Notes: generated by a model from the letters alone, not told the origin. A stretch of 64,000 nucleotides of DNA from Croceicoccus estronivorus (GCF_001625325.1 NZ_JRQQ01000005.1:1-64000), one strand, 5' to 3'; positions 25,280 through 35,921 are shown, numbered from the stretch's first letter. Made by a program: numbers and translations.

Positions 25280-25415
25280 GCGCAAGTCTCTCCATAACGG
25301 CGAGCGTCGTCCGCCCGTGCGGGCCTGTTAGCCGAGGGGTACCGCAAGGGGCAAGGATTGCTTTGGAATTAGCGCCAACCGGATGGAGCCCGACGCCTGG
25401 TCAGGCATTGTCCAT

Positions 25416-25946
25416 TCAGGTTTCGGCATCCATGCTCGACACATGCCAGTGCAACGAAGCCTGCGAGGCGCCCGGCACATCGTTCACCCGGCGCAGCACG
25501 ATCGTGCCCTTTTCCTCGGGATGGCCCGCCCGGTTGATAACGTAAGGCGCGGAGTAATAGATCGAGCCAGCAGCGCCCTCACTCGTCCCCTCGCCAACGA
25601 TCAGCATGACCGGGTCTTCCCCGTCGAAACGGGCGCGCAGCGTCTGCGCATCCTCCCCTTCGCCCCACGCACGAGCCGCATCGTCCCACCGTCCGTCATA
25701 CAACGCCGAAGAAAGGAAACGGACAACGCGGGCCGGATCGTCCACCTGTTCCAGTGCGGCATAATCGGGTGCGTCGGACATGCCGGCCGGAGCGACCGGG
25801 GAGACCATGCCGCCCGAGGCCGAAACGCTGACCGGCGATGCATCCGCCGCTGTGGCATCGAATGCATGTTCTTGTTGTTTGCCGCACGCGGCAAGCGACA
25901 ACAGCAACACCGGACCGGCACCAAGGACAAGGCTACGTGAAATCAT
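25416..25946 (-). CDS. Hypothetical lipoprotein
   Basis: The 176-residue protein has a lipoprotein signal with lipobox LAAC (Cys21), followed by a low-complexity Ala/Ser-rich linker. A compact domain from about residue 60 contains FLSSALYDGRWDDAARAWG and a C-terminal HWHVSS strand. No family is recognised. It stands 37 bases before argB on the same strand and may be the end of a separate unit. Confidence 0.75.
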   Translation of the reverse strand: MISRSLVLGAGPVLLLSLAACGKQQEHAFDATAADASPVSVSASGGMVSPVAPAGMSDAPDYAALEQVDDPARVVRFLSSALYDGRWDDAARAWGEGEDAQTLRARFDGEDPVMLIVGEGTSEGAAGSIYYSAPYVINRAGHPEEKGTIVLRRVNDVPGASQASLHWHVSSMDAET

Positions 25947-25983
25947 GCCCCGTCAACGCGCGGATGCGCCCGGCGGTTCCGGT

Positions 25984-26898
25984 TCAACCGGCCCGAATCA
26001 ACGTGCCCGCGCCCTTGGAAGTGAAAATTTCCAACAGCATTGCATGCGGCACTCGCCCATCGAGCACGACCGCTGCCTCGCAGCCGGCCTCCACGGCATG
26101 AACGCATGTTTCGAGCTTGGGAATCATGCCCCCGTGAATCGTGCCGTCAGCCTTCAGGTTCTCAACATCGGATGGGCGCAGATCCGTCAGCAGCGCCTTG
26201 TCCTTGTCGAGCACGCCCGGCACGTCCGTCAGCAGAAACAGGCGTGCGGCGCCCAGTGCGGCCGCAATCGCGCCTGCCATGGTGTCGGCATTGATATTAT
26301 AAGTGTGCCCATCCTCGCCCGCGCCGATCGGAGCGACCACGGGAATCATCCCGGCCTTGACCGCGGTTTCCAGAATCGTCGTATCGACATGGCTCGGCTC
26401 CCCGACGAACCCGAGATCGATCGCCTGTTCGATATTGCTGTCGGGGTCCTTGGTCGTCCGGCTGACCTTGGTCGCGGTCACGAGGCCGCCGTCCTTGCCG
26501 GAAATACCCAGCGCCTTGCCCCCCGCGCTGGCGATCCAGCCGACCAGTTCCTTGTTGATCGCGCCGGACAGAACCATCTCCGCCACTTCCGCGGTCGCCT
26601 TGTCAGTGACCCGCAGCCCGTCGATGAAAGTGGATTCCACGCCCAGCTTTTTCAGCATGGCGCCGATCTGCGGCCCGCCGCCGTGGACGACCACGGGGTT
26701 GATGCCGACGGCCTTCAGCAAAACGATGTCGTGGGCAAAATCGCGCGCAGCCTCCGGATCGCCCATGGCGTGTCCGCCATACTTCACGACGAAAGTGCGC
26801 CCGGCATAGCGCCGCATATAGGGCAGCGCTTCGATCAGCACTTCCGCCTTGGCGAGCATCGCCCGGTTACTCACTTCAGCGTTTTCTCCAGCACTCAT
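25984..26898 (-). CDS. argB: Acetylglutamate kinase ArgB
   Basis: ArgB phosphorylates N-acetyl-L-glutamate in arginine biosynthesis. The 304-residue protein shows the amino-acid-kinase glycine motif ([11 protein letters not shown]), the N-acetylglutamate pocket ([10 protein letters not shown]), the [12 protein letters not shown] motif and the [11 protein letters not shown] signature near the C-terminus. The ATG at 26898 has AAGGA 8 bases upstream and overlaps the yhhQ stop. Confidence 0.95.
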   Translation of the reverse strand: MSAGENAEVSNRAMLAKAEVLIEALPYMRRYAGRTFVVKYGGHAMGDPEAARDFAHDIVLLKAVGINPVVVHGGGPQIGAMLKKLGVESTFIDGLRVTDKATAEVAEMVLSGAINKELVGWIASAGGKALGISGKDGGLVTATKVSRTTKDPDSNIEQAIDLGFVGEPSHVDTTILETAVKAGMIPVVAPIGAGEDGHTYNINADTMAGAIAAALGAARLFLLTDVPGVLDKDKALLTDLRPSDVENLKADGTIHGGMIPKLETCVHAVEAGCEAAVVLDGRVPHAMLLEIFTSKGAGTLIRAG

Positions 26899-27584
26899 AC
26901 CGCTGTCCTTCCATCGAGCTTGCGACCCCAGGCGACTCCCAAACGGATCAGCACGGGCACCGCCGTGAGGCTCAGTACGACCTTCGCCATGATCTGTCCC
27001 GCAAGGAGTGGGAGAATCGGAAATACGCCGTAGAAGGCGACCGAGATAAAAATCAATCCATCGACTACCTGCGCAATGGCAGAAGCGATGCCCCCGCGCA
27101 CCATCAGGGCCACGCCACTTCCTCCCATGCCGCCGTCCCGGCCGCGCAGCCATGAGAAAACCCGGACGTTGAGAAACACGGAAACGAAATAGGCGACTAT
27201 TCCAGCCAGCATGATCCGCGGGCTTTGCCCCAGGATGGTCTCGAATGCCTCCAGCCGGGATTCCGGCATGCGCGGGCTGGCGGGCAGGACCAGAACCAGC
27301 GTAATCAGGGCCATCGAAACGAGCACGGGCAGAAAGCCGTACAGCACCAGCCGATCCGCCAGTTTGCGCCCATGCAATTCCGCAACAGTCGATGAAAGCA
27401 CCACCACGCCGATATAGCCGAGCAGCCCGGATTCCATGGCCAGTGGGCCAAGCGCGATCTGCTTGTTGCCGAGAAAACCCGACAAGACCGCCAACCCGCC
27501 ATAGAGCGGCACGAGCGCGAGCAGCGACATGGCGATGGGCGGCGGAGTATCCGAAGGCCGATCTGCAAGAGGGTGACGATCCAT
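26895..27584 (-). CDS. Queuosine precursor transporter (YhhQ/VUT family)
   Basis: The 229-residue membrane protein has about six hydrophobic segments and VUT family features: [11 protein letters not shown], and a conserved [17 protein letters not shown] region. The family imports preQ0/preQ1 for tRNA queuosine synthesis. It is co-transcribed with argB (ATGA overlap) and divergent from guaA. Substrate is inferred from family. Confidence 0.85.
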   Translation of the reverse strand: MDRHPLADRPSDTPPPIAMSLLALVPLYGGLAVLSGFLGNKQIALGPLAMESGLLGYIGVVVLSSTVAELHGRKLADRLVLYGFLPVLVSMALITLVLVLPASPRMPESRLEAFETILGQSPRIMLAGIVAYFVSVFLNVRVFSWLRGRDGGMGGSGVALMVRGGIASAIAQVVDGLIFISVAFYGVFPILPLLAGQIMAKVVLSLTAVPVLIRLGVAWGRKLDGRTAV

Positions 27585-27671
27585 TCCCGTCCCCTAGCCG
27601 CAAGGTACGCACCGGAAAAGTGGCACACGCACCGCTGGACTTGCGCGCGGGGCCAACCTAACGGAATCGGC

Positions 27672-29234
27672 ATGGACGCATCCCACATCCCCGATTCCAT
27701 CCTGATCGTCGATTTCGGCAGCCAGGTGACGCAGCTCATCGCCCGTCGCGTACGCGAAGCAGGCGTTTATTCAGAAATCGCCCCGTTCGGCAGCGCCGAG
27801 GAAGCCTTCAAACGGATGAAGCCCAAGGGCATCATCCTGTCGGGCGGCCCGGCATCCGTAACCGACGATGACGGCCCTCGCATTCCGGAGGCCATTCTCG
27901 ACAGCGGGCTGCCGATGCTCGGGATCTGTTACGGGCAGCAGGCGCTGATGCAGCAACTGGGCGGAGAAGTGCTGGCAGGCGATGCCGGGGAATTCGGCCG
28001 TGCCTTTATCGCCATCGAAGATGGCTGCGTGCTGTTCGACGGGTTGTGGCACAAGGAAGAAAGCCACCAGGTGTGGATGAGCCACGGGGACAAGGTTACC
28101 CGGCTGGCTCCCGGCTTCCGCCCGGTCGCTTCCAGCCCCGGCGCGCCCTTTGCCGTGATCGCCGATGACGACCGGCGCATCTATGCGATGCAGTTCCACC
28201 CCGAAGTGGTCCACACGCCCGATGGCGCAAAGCTGCTGGCGAATTTCGTGCGTCATGTCTGCGGCCTGTCCGGCGACTGGACGATGGCCGAATTCCGCAA
28301 GACCAAGATCGAGGAAATCCGCGCCCAGGTGGGTGACGGGAAAGTGATCTGCGGCCTGTCGGGCGGAGTCGATTCGGCAGTGGCCGCAGTGCTGATTCAT
28401 GAAGCGATCGGCGATCAGCTGACCTGTGTTTTCGTCGATCATGGCCTTATGCGCATGGGCGAGGCCGAACAGGTCGTGTCCCTGTTCAAGGGGCACTATA
28501 ATATACCGTTGGTCCACGTGGATGCTGAAACGCTGTTCATGCACGGGCTCGCAGGGGTCACCGATCCGGAGAAGAAGCGCAAGTTCATCGGCAAGACCTT
28601 CATCGAAGTGTTCGAGGAAGAGGCCAAGAAAATTGGCGGCGCCGATTTCCTGGCACAGGGAACGCTATACCCCGACGTGATCGAGAGCGTTTCGTTCACC
28701 GGCGGACCTTCCGTGACGATCAAGAGCCACCACAATGTCGGTGGCCTGCCCGAACGGATGAACATGAAGCTGGTGGAGCCGCTGCGCGAACTGTTCAAGG
28801 ACGAAGTCCGCGAACTGGGCCGCGAACTGGGTCTGCCCGATATTTTCGTTGGCCGTCACCCGTTCCCCGGCCCCGGTCTCGCCATTCGTATTCCCGGCGA
28901 AGTGACCAAGGAACGTTGCGACATCCTGCGCAAGGCAGATGCGATCTATCTCGAGGAAATCCGCAACGCCGGTCTTTATGACGCGATCTGGCAGGCATTT
29001 GCCGTGCTGCTGCCGGTGCGCACTGTGGGCGTGATGGGCGATGGACGGACCTACGACTGCGTCTGCGCCTTGCGCGCGGTAACCAGCACTGACGGGATGA
29101 CGGCGGACATCTATCCGTTCGACGCCAGCTTCCTCAGCCGCGTCGCCACCCGGATCATCAACGAGGTCAAAGGCATCAACCGCGTGGTCTATGACTACAC
29201 CTCGAAACCGCCCGGCACGATCGAGTGGGAGTAA
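27672..29234 (+). CDS. guaA: GMP synthase (glutamine-hydrolysing) GuaA
   Basis: GuaA aminates XMP to GMP. The 520-residue protein contains the class I amidotransferase domain with nucleophile Cys86 (GICYGQQ) and the QFHPEV His/Glu pair. The PP-loop ATPase motif is LSGGVDSAV, and the C-terminal dimerisation domain (KPPGTIEWE end) is intact. The ATG at 27672 matches the usual family start; upstream in-frame codons are not conserved. Confidence 0.97.
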   Translation: MDASHIPDSILIVDFGSQVTQLIARRVREAGVYSEIAPFGSAEEAFKRMKPKGIILSGGPASVTDDDGPRIPEAILDSGLPMLGICYGQQALMQQLGGEVLAGDAGEFGRAFIAIEDGCVLFDGLWHKEESHQVWMSHGDKVTRLAPGFRPVASSPGAPFAVIADDDRRIYAMQFHPEVVHTPDGAKLLANFVRHVCGLSGDWTMAEFRKTKIEEIRAQVGDGKVICGLSGGVDSAVAAVLIHEAIGDQLTCVFVDHGLMRMGEAEQVVSLFKGHYNIPLVHVDAETLFMHGLAGVTDPEKKRKFIGKTFIEVFEEEAKKIGGADFLAQGTLYPDVIESVSFTGGPSVTIKSHHNVGGLPERMNMKLVEPLRELFKDEVRELGRELGLPDIFVGRHPFPGPGLAIRIPGEVTKERCDILRKADAIYLEEIRNAGLYDAIWQAFAVLLPVRTVGVMGDGRTYDCVCALRAVTSTDGMTADIYPFDASFLSRVATRIINEVKGINRVVYDYTSKPPGTIEWE

Positions 29235-29246
29235 CGCCCGCGCGCC

Positions 29247-29954
29247 ATGCAGCTTCCTCTTGGCGATGATCCACGCACGGAGACGCTTCGCGCGCTTCAT
29301 GCCTCGCTGATTGCCAGGTTCGGGCGGATCGTTCGTCCGCCGGAAAAGCGGCGTGAGCCGGTGTGGGTGCTGGTCCAGGGGGTGATCGGCGCGCGCAGCA
29401 AGACGGCGGTATCAAATGCTTCCACCGATTTCCTGCTGGAACATTACGGGTCATGGGATGCGGTGGCAAAGGCTCCGCTGGAAGAACTGACTGCGCACCT
29501 TGCTCGCCAAACCTTTCCGGAACAGTCCGCGCGGAGATTGAAGGACTGCCTGCTGGCCATCGCGGAAAAACGCGGGAAGCTGGATCTTTCCCTGCTAGGG
29601 GATATGCCCACCGCAGCGGCGATGGAATGGCTGGAAACGCTGCCCGGAGTGGCGCGCAAGAACAGCGCTGGCGTGATGAATACCAGCACGTTCGACCGCT
29701 CTGCTCTGGTGATTGACGGCCATCACCGCCGCGTCATGCAGCGCATGGGATTGGTGCCCGCCCGCGCGGATACCACGCGCGCCTATGACGAGTTGATGCC
29801 AGTCCTGCCGCCCGAATGGTCGGCGCAGGATATGGATGAGCATCATTTGCTGGTAAAGAAACTGGGGCAGACATACTGCCGCCCGTCCCGGCCGGACTGC
29901 ACGGCATGTCTGGCGCGGGGCATATGCCAGACGGGGCGGGGCCTTTCCCCCTAA
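29247..29954 (+). CDS. Endonuclease III-like HhH-GPD DNA glycosylase
   Basis: The 235-residue protein has an HhH motif LPGVARKNS with the catalytic Lys, followed by VIDGHHRR with the catalytic Asp. The C-terminal [4Fe-4S] cluster pattern is C-X6-C-X2-C-X5-C (YCRPSRPDCTACLARGIC). It should excise oxidised pyrimidines or related lesions. It differs from classical Nth in the N-terminal half, so a separate Nth may exist elsewhere. It follows guaA by 12 bases. Confidence 0.88.
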   Translation: MQLPLGDDPRTETLRALHASLIARFGRIVRPPEKRREPVWVLVQGVIGARSKTAVSNASTDFLLEHYGSWDAVAKAPLEELTAHLARQTFPEQSARRLKDCLLAIAEKRGKLDLSLLGDMPTAAAMEWLETLPGVARKNSAGVMNTSTFDRSALVIDGHHRRVMQRMGLVPARADTTRAYDELMPVLPPEWSAQDMDEHHLLVKKLGQTYCRPSRPDCTACLARGICQTGRGLSP

Positions 29955-30001
29955 TCCCTTTCATATACGAAACAAAAGCCATGGCGGTGCGGGCAGGCGC
30001 G

Positions 30002-30556
30002 CTACCAGGCGTGGCCCGCCGCAACCGCCGCCAGTTCGGCAGGGGTGCTTTCCCGCCCGAGCACATCGTTGCGGTGGGGGAAGCGGCCAAAGCGGGCGAC
30101 CATGTCATAATGGCCCTTGGCAAAGGTGCGGATGAAGGAACTGCCCAGCCGCGTATAATAGTCCATCGACCATTGCTGGTCGGTGATATGTTCGCTGTGC
30201 ATCAGCGGCATACCCAGAAACTGGCGTTCCTGGCGGCTTAGCCCCTTGTCCCAGCCACGCAGCAGTGCACTGCGACAAATGGCGCGGGCCAGTGGATCAA
30301 AGGCAAAGGTATGGGCCGTCCCGCGATGGATATTGCGCGGCACCTGATCGAACAGCAGAATGGCCGCACGGGCCGTCAACGGGTCCGTAAGGAACGAATC
30401 CGCCCGCATCGCCGACAGTGCGGCAAGGTCGGGCCCGAAACGGGCCCGCAATTGCGCGTCGACCCGCTCGGAACCACCGAACCAATCCTGCGGCGTGAGT
30501 TTATGAAACCAGAAATGCAGCAGTTCCGCCGCCCAGCGACGTGGGGCGGCGGCCAT
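30002..30556 (-). CDS. DUF924 family protein
   Basis: The 184-residue protein matches DUF924 throughout (WFHKLTPQDWFGGSERVD, LLFDQVPRNIHRGT, FLGMPLMHSE, GRFPHRNDVLGRESTP). The fold resembles TPR-like helices; no biochemical role is established. It converges with the endonuclease gene. Confidence 0.9.
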   Translation of the reverse strand: MAAAPRRWAAELLHFWFHKLTPQDWFGGSERVDAQLRARFGPDLAALSAMRADSFLTDPLTARAAILLFDQVPRNIHRGTAHTFAFDPLARAICRSALLRGWDKGLSRQERQFLGMPLMHSEHITDQQWSMDYYTRLGSSFIRTFAKGHYDMVARFGRFPHRNDVLGRESTPAELAAVAAGHAW

Positions 30557-30565
30557 GCCCGTTTC

Positions 30566-30985
30566 CTACTTGTCCATATCGCTCTTGGTATAGGGTACGA
30601 ATTTGTCGAGGAAGACCACCCCGGTCATGAAACCGGCCGAACGATCCATCGTCTTGATGATGTCCGTAGTGCACAACTGCATGCCATTGTGCCGTTCGAT
30701 CACGAGAACGTCGCTGCTGCTGAGCTGCCCCGGCGACGTCGGCCGCGCGACGTAGATCGTCTTGCCGCCATCGTAAACGATGGCCGTGCCGTCGATCACC
30801 TGCAACCGGTCGGACCCCAGCGTGGTGATGCAGCTTTGCGGCTCACCGGCAACGCGGCCCTCCAGCATTTTCTGGAGGCGGGCTTCGCCTTTCTCCGCAC
30901 GCGTTCCCGCGTTGGCCACAGTGCCGCTCACCAGCAGACCGGTGGCCGCGCCGAGGGCGGCGATGGCAGTCAATGTCTTACGCAT
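30566..30985 (-). CDS. Secreted hypothetical protein
   Basis: The 139-residue protein has a signal peptide (cleavage near NAG, residue 27) and a compact domain with two Cys (QSCITTLG, MQLCTTDII), possibly a disulphide. The start at 30985 is supported by GGAG about 6 bases upstream. Family not recognised beyond small periplasmic proteins common in sphingomonads. It lies 9 bases upstream of the DUF924 gene, on the same strand. Confidence 0.75.
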   Translation of the reverse strand: MRKTLTAIAALGAATGLLVSGTVANAGTRAEKGEARLQKMLEGRVAGEPQSCITTLGSDRLQVIDGTAIVYDGGKTIYVARPTSPGQLSSSDVLVIERHNGMQLCTTDIIKTMDRSAGFMTGVVFLDKFVPYTKSDMDK

Positions 30986-31067
30986 CGTATTCTCCCATGA
31001 AAGCCGGGAACCTGCGCCCGGCGACATGAACCGCGCCTGACTCCGGCAGGATGGTAACGGCGCGGGC

Positions 31068-32492
31068 TTACCCGGTGCCGCCGACTGTCAGACCCTCGAT
31101 CAGCAGGGTTGGCTGGCCCACGCCGGCGGGAACGCTCTGCCCGCCCTTGCCGCATACCCCGACACCTTCGTCCAGAGCCATGTCGTTGCCGATGCCCGTA
31201 ACGCGGGTCAGCACGCTCGGCCCGTCTCCGATCAAAGTCGCTCCCTTGATCGGCGCGCCGAGCTTGCCATTCTCCACCTTGTAGGCCTCGGTACAGGAAA
31301 ACACGAACTTGCCCGACACGATATCGACCTGCCCGCCGCCGAAGCTCTTGGCATAAATGCCGTTCTTCACACGGCCCAGAAGCTCAGCAGGATCATCGTT
31401 GCCCGCGCGCATGAAGGTATTGGTCATACGTGGCATCGGGGCGTGGGCGTAATCCTCGCGCCGGCCGTTGCCGGTTGGCTCCACACCCATCAACCGGGCA
31501 TTGAGGCGATCCTGCATGTAGCCTTTGAGAATGCCATCCTCGATCAGCACGGTTTCTCCGGTCGGAGTGCCTTCATCGTCGATGGAGAGCGATCCGCGCC
31601 GCCCGGCGATCGAACCGTCGTCGACCACGGTCACGCCGGGTGCACCAACGCGTTCGCCGATCCGCCCGGAAAAGGCGCTGGTCCCCTTGCGATTGAAATC
31701 CCCTTCCAGCCCATGGCCGACCGCTTCGTGCAACAGCACGCCGGGCCAGCCGGGCCCAAGCAGGACCGTCATTTCCCCGGCAGGCGCGGGCACGCTGTCG
31801 AGATTGGTCAAAGCCTGGCCGAGCGCCACATCGATGGCCCGGTTCCAGTTTTCGGGCTTGAACAGATCGTCATAAAGCCAGCGACCGCCCATGCCGAAGC
31901 TGCCCGTTTCACGCCGCCCGTTGCTTTCAGCCACGATCCCGACATTGAGCCGTACCAGCGGGCGGATATCATGCGCCACGAACCCGTCGGCCCGGACGAT
32001 CTCGACCACGCTCCAGCTGCCGGACAGCGACGCGGTGACTTGCGCCACGCGCGGATCGCGCGCACGGGCCGCGGCATCGATCGTTTCCAGCAACCTGACT
32101 TTTTCCGCGAACGCAATCGCATCCAGCGGGCTGTCGTCAGTATAGAGGTGGCGGTTGTTCTTGCGCGGCGGGGGGGCTGGCTGGCCTTTCGCCGGATCGA
32201 GCAATTGCAGCGTTTCACCCGCGCGGCGAATGGCAGCGCCACTGATCTCGTTGGCGTGAGCGAACCCGGTCATTTCGCCGGAAACCCCGCGCAGGCCAAA
32301 ACCGGAATCGCGGGAATAGTCCGCCGCTTTCAGCCGCCCATCGTCGAACGTGAAGCTTTCGCTGGCGATGAACTGGAGAAACAGTTCCCCATCATCGCAC
32401 CGTGACAGCGTTTTGGCGGCAACCGCCTGGGCTTCTTCAGGAGTGAGCTTGCCCTCGCCATAGAGGAAACTGCGCGGATCGTTCTGGTTCAT
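31068..32492 (-). CDS. tldD: Metalloprotease TldD
   Basis: TldD with TldE degrades unfolded peptides and, in E. coli, matures microcin B17 and removes CcdA. The 474-residue protein carries the zinc motif HEAVGHGLEGD near residue 262 and the C-terminal Cys ligand region (VFSCTEAY). Length and motifs are complete. TldE is not in this window. Confidence 0.93.
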   Translation of the reverse strand: MNQNDPRSFLYGEGKLTPEEAQAVAAKTLSRCDDGELFLQFIASESFTFDDGRLKAADYSRDSGFGLRGVSGEMTGFAHANEISGAAIRRAGETLQLLDPAKGQPAPPPRKNNRHLYTDDSPLDAIAFAEKVRLLETIDAAARARDPRVAQVTASLSGSWSVVEIVRADGFVAHDIRPLVRLNVGIVAESNGRRETGSFGMGGRWLYDDLFKPENWNRAIDVALGQALTNLDSVPAPAGEMTVLLGPGWPGVLLHEAVGHGLEGDFNRKGTSAFSGRIGERVGAPGVTVVDDGSIAGRRGSLSIDDEGTPTGETVLIEDGILKGYMQDRLNARLMGVEPTGNGRREDYAHAPMPRMTNTFMRAGNDDPAELLGRVKNGIYAKSFGGGQVDIVSGKFVFSCTEAYKVENGKLGAPIKGATLIGDGPSVLTRVTGIGNDMALDEGVGVCGKGGQSVPAGVGQPTLLIEGLTVGGTG

Positions 32493-32572
32493 GGCCCCGA
32501 TATAGGGGCATTGTCCGCCGGGCGGAAGTCACACTCCGCGCGACATGCGTCAGAGATCCGCGCCAGAAGCGA

Positions 32573-32839
32573 TCAGACCTGGGGCGATGCGCCCGATGCG
32601 ATGTCCGGCAAGGTGGATTGATCGGCACCGTCCGCCGGGCCGCCCCTGAGCACGAAGCGCCGGTCGCAATACCCGCAATCGACATAGCCGTGCTCGTCAA
32701 TCTCGAGCCACACACGCGGATGCCCCAGCGCGGAAGGCCGGTACCCTTCGCCGCCACGGATGGCGGACGCGCCGTCGCAGCTCACGCGGGTCTTGTCGGT
32801 CAGCACCGTTTCGGGCGTCGTATAGGACGGTTTGCTCAT
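32573..32839 (-). CDS. zf-CHCC zinc-finger protein (NDUFS6-like)
   Basis: The 88-residue protein has the CHCC zinc ligands: Cys21 (VSCDG), His40 (GHPRV), and the pair in VDCGYCDRRF. In alphaproteobacteria this family corresponds to mitochondrial complex I subunit NDUFS6. It sits 80 bases upstream of tldD on the same strand. Confidence 0.88.
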   Translation of the reverse strand: MSKPSYTTPETVLTDKTRVSCDGASAIRGGEGYRPSALGHPRVWLEIDEHGYVDCGYCDRRFVLRGGPADGADQSTLPDIASGASPQV

Positions 32840-32971
32840 GTTCGTTGCCCTATCGCGTCAGACGGGGATTCGCAACGGTTTCAGCAGGGGCGCGGGCAGT
32901 GCCCACCGGGCATTGCCATGCGCCCTGCCCCCTTTACCTTGCGCCACGACTGGCCCATGGGAGACTCAAGT

Positions 32972-33928
32972 ATGAGCACACCAGCCGCCATTTCGATCCG
33001 CGACCTTGCCAAGACTTATGCCGGGAGCGGCAATGCCCCGCCGAAGCACGCGCTGAAAGGCGTCACGTTCGACGTTCCGCAAGGCGAGGTGTTCGGCCTG
33101 CTCGGACCCAACGGGGCCGGAAAATCCACTCTGATCAACATCCTCGCCGGGCTGGTCACCAAGACTTCCGGCAAAGTCGACATCTGGGGCCACGACATCG
33201 ATCGCGACCGGCGCAACGCCAAGGCCAGCATCGGAATCGTCCCGCAGGAAATCGTATTCGACCCGTTCTTCACCCCGTTCGAGGTGCTGGACATCCAGAG
33301 CGGGCTTTACGGCATCCCCAAAGCCCTGCGCCGCTCGGACGAATTGCTGCGCGCGGTCCATCTGGACGACAAGCGCGACGCCTATGCCCGCAGCCTGTCG
33401 GGCGGGATGAAGCGCCGCCTGCTGATCGCCAAGGCCATGGTGCATTCCCCGCCGATTCTGGTGCTGGACGAACCGACCGCCGGGGTCGACGTGGAACTGC
33501 GGCGCCAGCTGTGGGAACTGGTCGGCGAACTCAATCGCGAAGGGGTGACGGTCGTCCTGACGACCCATTACCTCGAAGAGGCGGAAGAATTGTGCGACCG
33601 CATCGCGATCATCAATCATGGCCAGCTGATTACCAACAAGCCGACCCGCGAACTGGTCGAAATGACGCGCGAGAAGATCGTCGTCCTCACGCTCGACCGG
33701 GCAATCGACCAGTTGCCGTACCACCCCGCCTTCGTAAAATCGGCCAAGCGCGACGAACGCACGCTGGAAATCACCTACGACAAGGACAAGGTGAATGCGG
33801 GCCAGGTACTCGCTCTGGTCCAGGATCAGGGCTTCCTGATAGAGGATGTCACCACCCGCGAGGCGGATCTGGAAGACGTCTTCGTCCAGCTCACCAGCAA
33901 GCAGGCGGCAAAAGCAAGCCCCGCCTGA
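32972..33928 (+). CDS. ABC transporter ATP-binding protein (ABC-2 type)
   Basis: The 318-residue ATPase has Walker A GPNGAGKST, signature LSGGMKRR, Walker B ILVLDEPTAGVD, and the H-loop TTHYLEEAEELC. The C-terminal 80 residues form a DUF4162-like extension usual in ABC-2 exporters. No permease gene follows; nadB is next. The ATG at 32972 has GGGAG 8 bases upstream. The partner membrane protein must be elsewhere. Confidence 0.9.
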   Translation: MSTPAAISIRDLAKTYAGSGNAPPKHALKGVTFDVPQGEVFGLLGPNGAGKSTLINILAGLVTKTSGKVDIWGHDIDRDRRNAKASIGIVPQEIVFDPFFTPFEVLDIQSGLYGIPKALRRSDELLRAVHLDDKRDAYARSLSGGMKRRLLIAKAMVHSPPILVLDEPTAGVDVELRRQLWELVGELNREGVTVVLTTHYLEEAEELCDRIAIINHGQLITNKPTRELVEMTREKIVVLTLDRAIDQLPYHPAFVKSAKRDERTLEITYDKDKVNAGQVLALVQDQGFLIEDVTTREADLEDVFVQLTSKQAAKASPA

Positions 33929-33996
33929 TGCGTCTCGCCGCTTGCGAGGTCGGACGCGTCCCGGCATAGCAGCGCGACGAGAGGGCAGCGGACATA

Positions 33997-35592
33997 ATGG
34001 GCCAGCAAGACGATAGTATGACACATGACGTGCTGGTGATCGGTTCCGGCGCGGCCGGGCTGACTGCCGCGCTGGCGCTGGCGGAACACGCCAGAGTGCT
34101 GGTTCTGGCCAAGGGCGCGCTCAATTCCGGCTCCACAGCCTGGGCGCAGGGCGGGATCGCCGCCGTGCTGGACACCGGGGATACCTTCGAAAACCACATG
34201 CGTGACACGATGGTCGCCGGTGCCGGCCTCAACCGGCGCGAGACGGTGGAATTCGTGATCGAACGCGCGCCTCATGCCATTGCCCGGCTGGTGGAACTGG
34301 GCGTGCCATTCAATACCGAAGGCCCGAATCTTCACCTGACCCGCGAAGGCGGGCATTCGCACCGCCGGATCGTCCATGTCGACGACGCGACCGGATGGGC
34401 GGTGGAAGCCGCACTGCTCAAGGCGGCGGAAGAAAACCCCAATATCACCTTGTTGCCCAACCGGACCTGCATCGACCTGATCAACGGCAAGCACGAATTG
34501 CGCTATTCCGGTTCCGGCAGGGTCTGGGGCGCTTATGCCCTCAACACCGAAACCGGCCGGGTGGAAGCCCACACGGCCCGCGCCACAGTGTTGGCAAGCG
34601 GCGGTGCCGGGCGCTGCTACCTCTTCTCTACTGCTCCACGCGGGGCAACGGGCGACGGGATCGCGATGGCATGGCGCGCGGGCGCACGCGTTTCAAACAT
34701 GGAAATGATGCAGTTCCACCCGACCTGCCTCTATAATCTGGAGGTCAAGAACTTCCTGATTACCGAAGCGGTGCGTGGCGAAGGCGGCCGGCTGATCAAT
34801 CCGCGCAGCGGCAAGCGATTCATGGAATTCTATGACGAGCGGCTGGAACTGGCCCCACGTGATGTGGTGGCCCGCGCGATCGATGCCGAAATCAAGCGTT
34901 TCGGGCTCGATTACGTCCACCTCGACATCAGCCACATGCCCGTCGACTTCGTGAAGGGCCATTTCCCGACCATTTACGAAAAGCTGATCGGGCTCGGCAT
35001 CGACATGACGACAGGGCCGATCCCCGTCGTCCCCGCACAGCATTACACATGCGGCGGGATCCTGATCGACCTTGCCGGGCGGACGGACCTGCCCGGCCTC
35101 TATGCTGCGGGCGAATGCACGGAAAGCGGGTTGCATGGCGCCAACCGCCTGGCATCCAACAGCCTGCTCGAATGTTTCGTATTCGGTGAGGCCGCCGCGC
35201 GCGACATCATTGCCCGGTGGGACACTTTCGATGCCCCGCCCCCGGTTCGCCCATGGGATGAAAGCCGCGTCACCGATTCCGACGAGGAAGTGGTCATCAA
35301 GCAGAACTGGACGGAAATTCGCCGGTTCATGTGGAACTATGTCGGGATCGTGCGCACGACCAAGCGGCTGGAACGCGCGGCGCACCGGATCAAGCTGCTG
35401 CAAGAGGAAGTGGGCGATTATTATGGCCACTTCCGCGTCAGCACGGACCTGATCGAGCTGCGCAACCTGCTCGAATGCGCGGAACTGATCGTTCGTTCCG
35501 CGCTCAAGCGGCATGAAAGCCGGGGCCTGCACTACACACTCGATTATCCCAATACAGGCAATCTCGTTCGCGATACCGTGCTGGTCCCTTGA
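33997..35592 (+). CDS. nadB: L-aspartate oxidase NadB
   Basis: NadB oxidises L-aspartate to iminoaspartate, the first step of NAD synthesis. The 531-residue flavoprotein shows the FAD-binding VIGSGAAGLTAALAL motif, the active-site region HTREGGHSHRRI-like (LTREGGHSHRRIVH), QFHPTCLY, and LHGANRLASNSLLE near the FAD site. nadA and nadC are not adjacent. ATG at 34018 is an alternative start. Confidence 0.95.
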   Translation: MGQQDDSMTHDVLVIGSGAAGLTAALALAEHARVLVLAKGALNSGSTAWAQGGIAAVLDTGDTFENHMRDTMVAGAGLNRRETVEFVIERAPHAIARLVELGVPFNTEGPNLHLTREGGHSHRRIVHVDDATGWAVEAALLKAAEENPNITLLPNRTCIDLINGKHELRYSGSGRVWGAYALNTETGRVEAHTARATVLASGGAGRCYLFSTAPRGATGDGIAMAWRAGARVSNMEMMQFHPTCLYNLEVKNFLITEAVRGEGGRLINPRSGKRFMEFYDERLELAPRDVVARAIDAEIKRFGLDYVHLDISHMPVDFVKGHFPTIYEKLIGLGIDMTTGPIPVVPAQHYTCGGILIDLAGRTDLPGLYAAGECTESGLHGANRLASNSLLECFVFGEAAARDIIARWDTFDAPPPVRPWDESRVTDSDEEVVIKQNWTEIRRFMWNYVGIVRTTKRLERAAHRIKLLQEEVGDYYGHFRVSTDLIELRNLLECAELIVRSALKRHESRGLHYTLDYPNTGNLVRDTVLVP

Positions 35593-35675
35593 ACGCGGCA
35601 TTGTCGGCGAGCAGCGCGACGAATGCCCTGGCAGGAGATTAAGCACGCCCCCCGGATAAAGGCAGTCGCCAAAGA

Positions 35676-35921
35676 TCAGCCCGCAGCGAGCAGCCAGCGC
35701 CCGAGAAAGATCAGCGCCATCGCGCCCAGGATCGAGGCAAGGCAGCCCGCCCGATTGAAACCGGCCGCGCCGCGCGTCGTAATCAATCCGGCGAACAGCG
35801 AGCCGCCGATACCCAGCAGGATGGTCTGTATCCAGTCCATCGCCACCACACCGGGATAGAGCCAGCGGGCCAGGGCACCGACGATCAGCCCCGACATGAT
35901 CGCACCCAGGATATTGATCAT
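35676..35921 (-). CDS. GlsB/YeaQ/YmgE family membrane protein
   Basis: The 81-residue protein has three hydrophobic segments and the family pattern MSGLIVGALARWLYPG, then ILLGIGGSLFAGLI. These are transglycosylase-associated or stress-linked small proteins with no proven function. AGGA lies 6 bases before the ATG at 35921. Confidence 0.85.
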   Translation of the reverse strand: MINILGAIMSGLIVGALARWLYPGVVAMDWIQTILLGIGGSLFAGLITTRGAAGFNRAGCLASILGAMALIFLGRWLLAAG

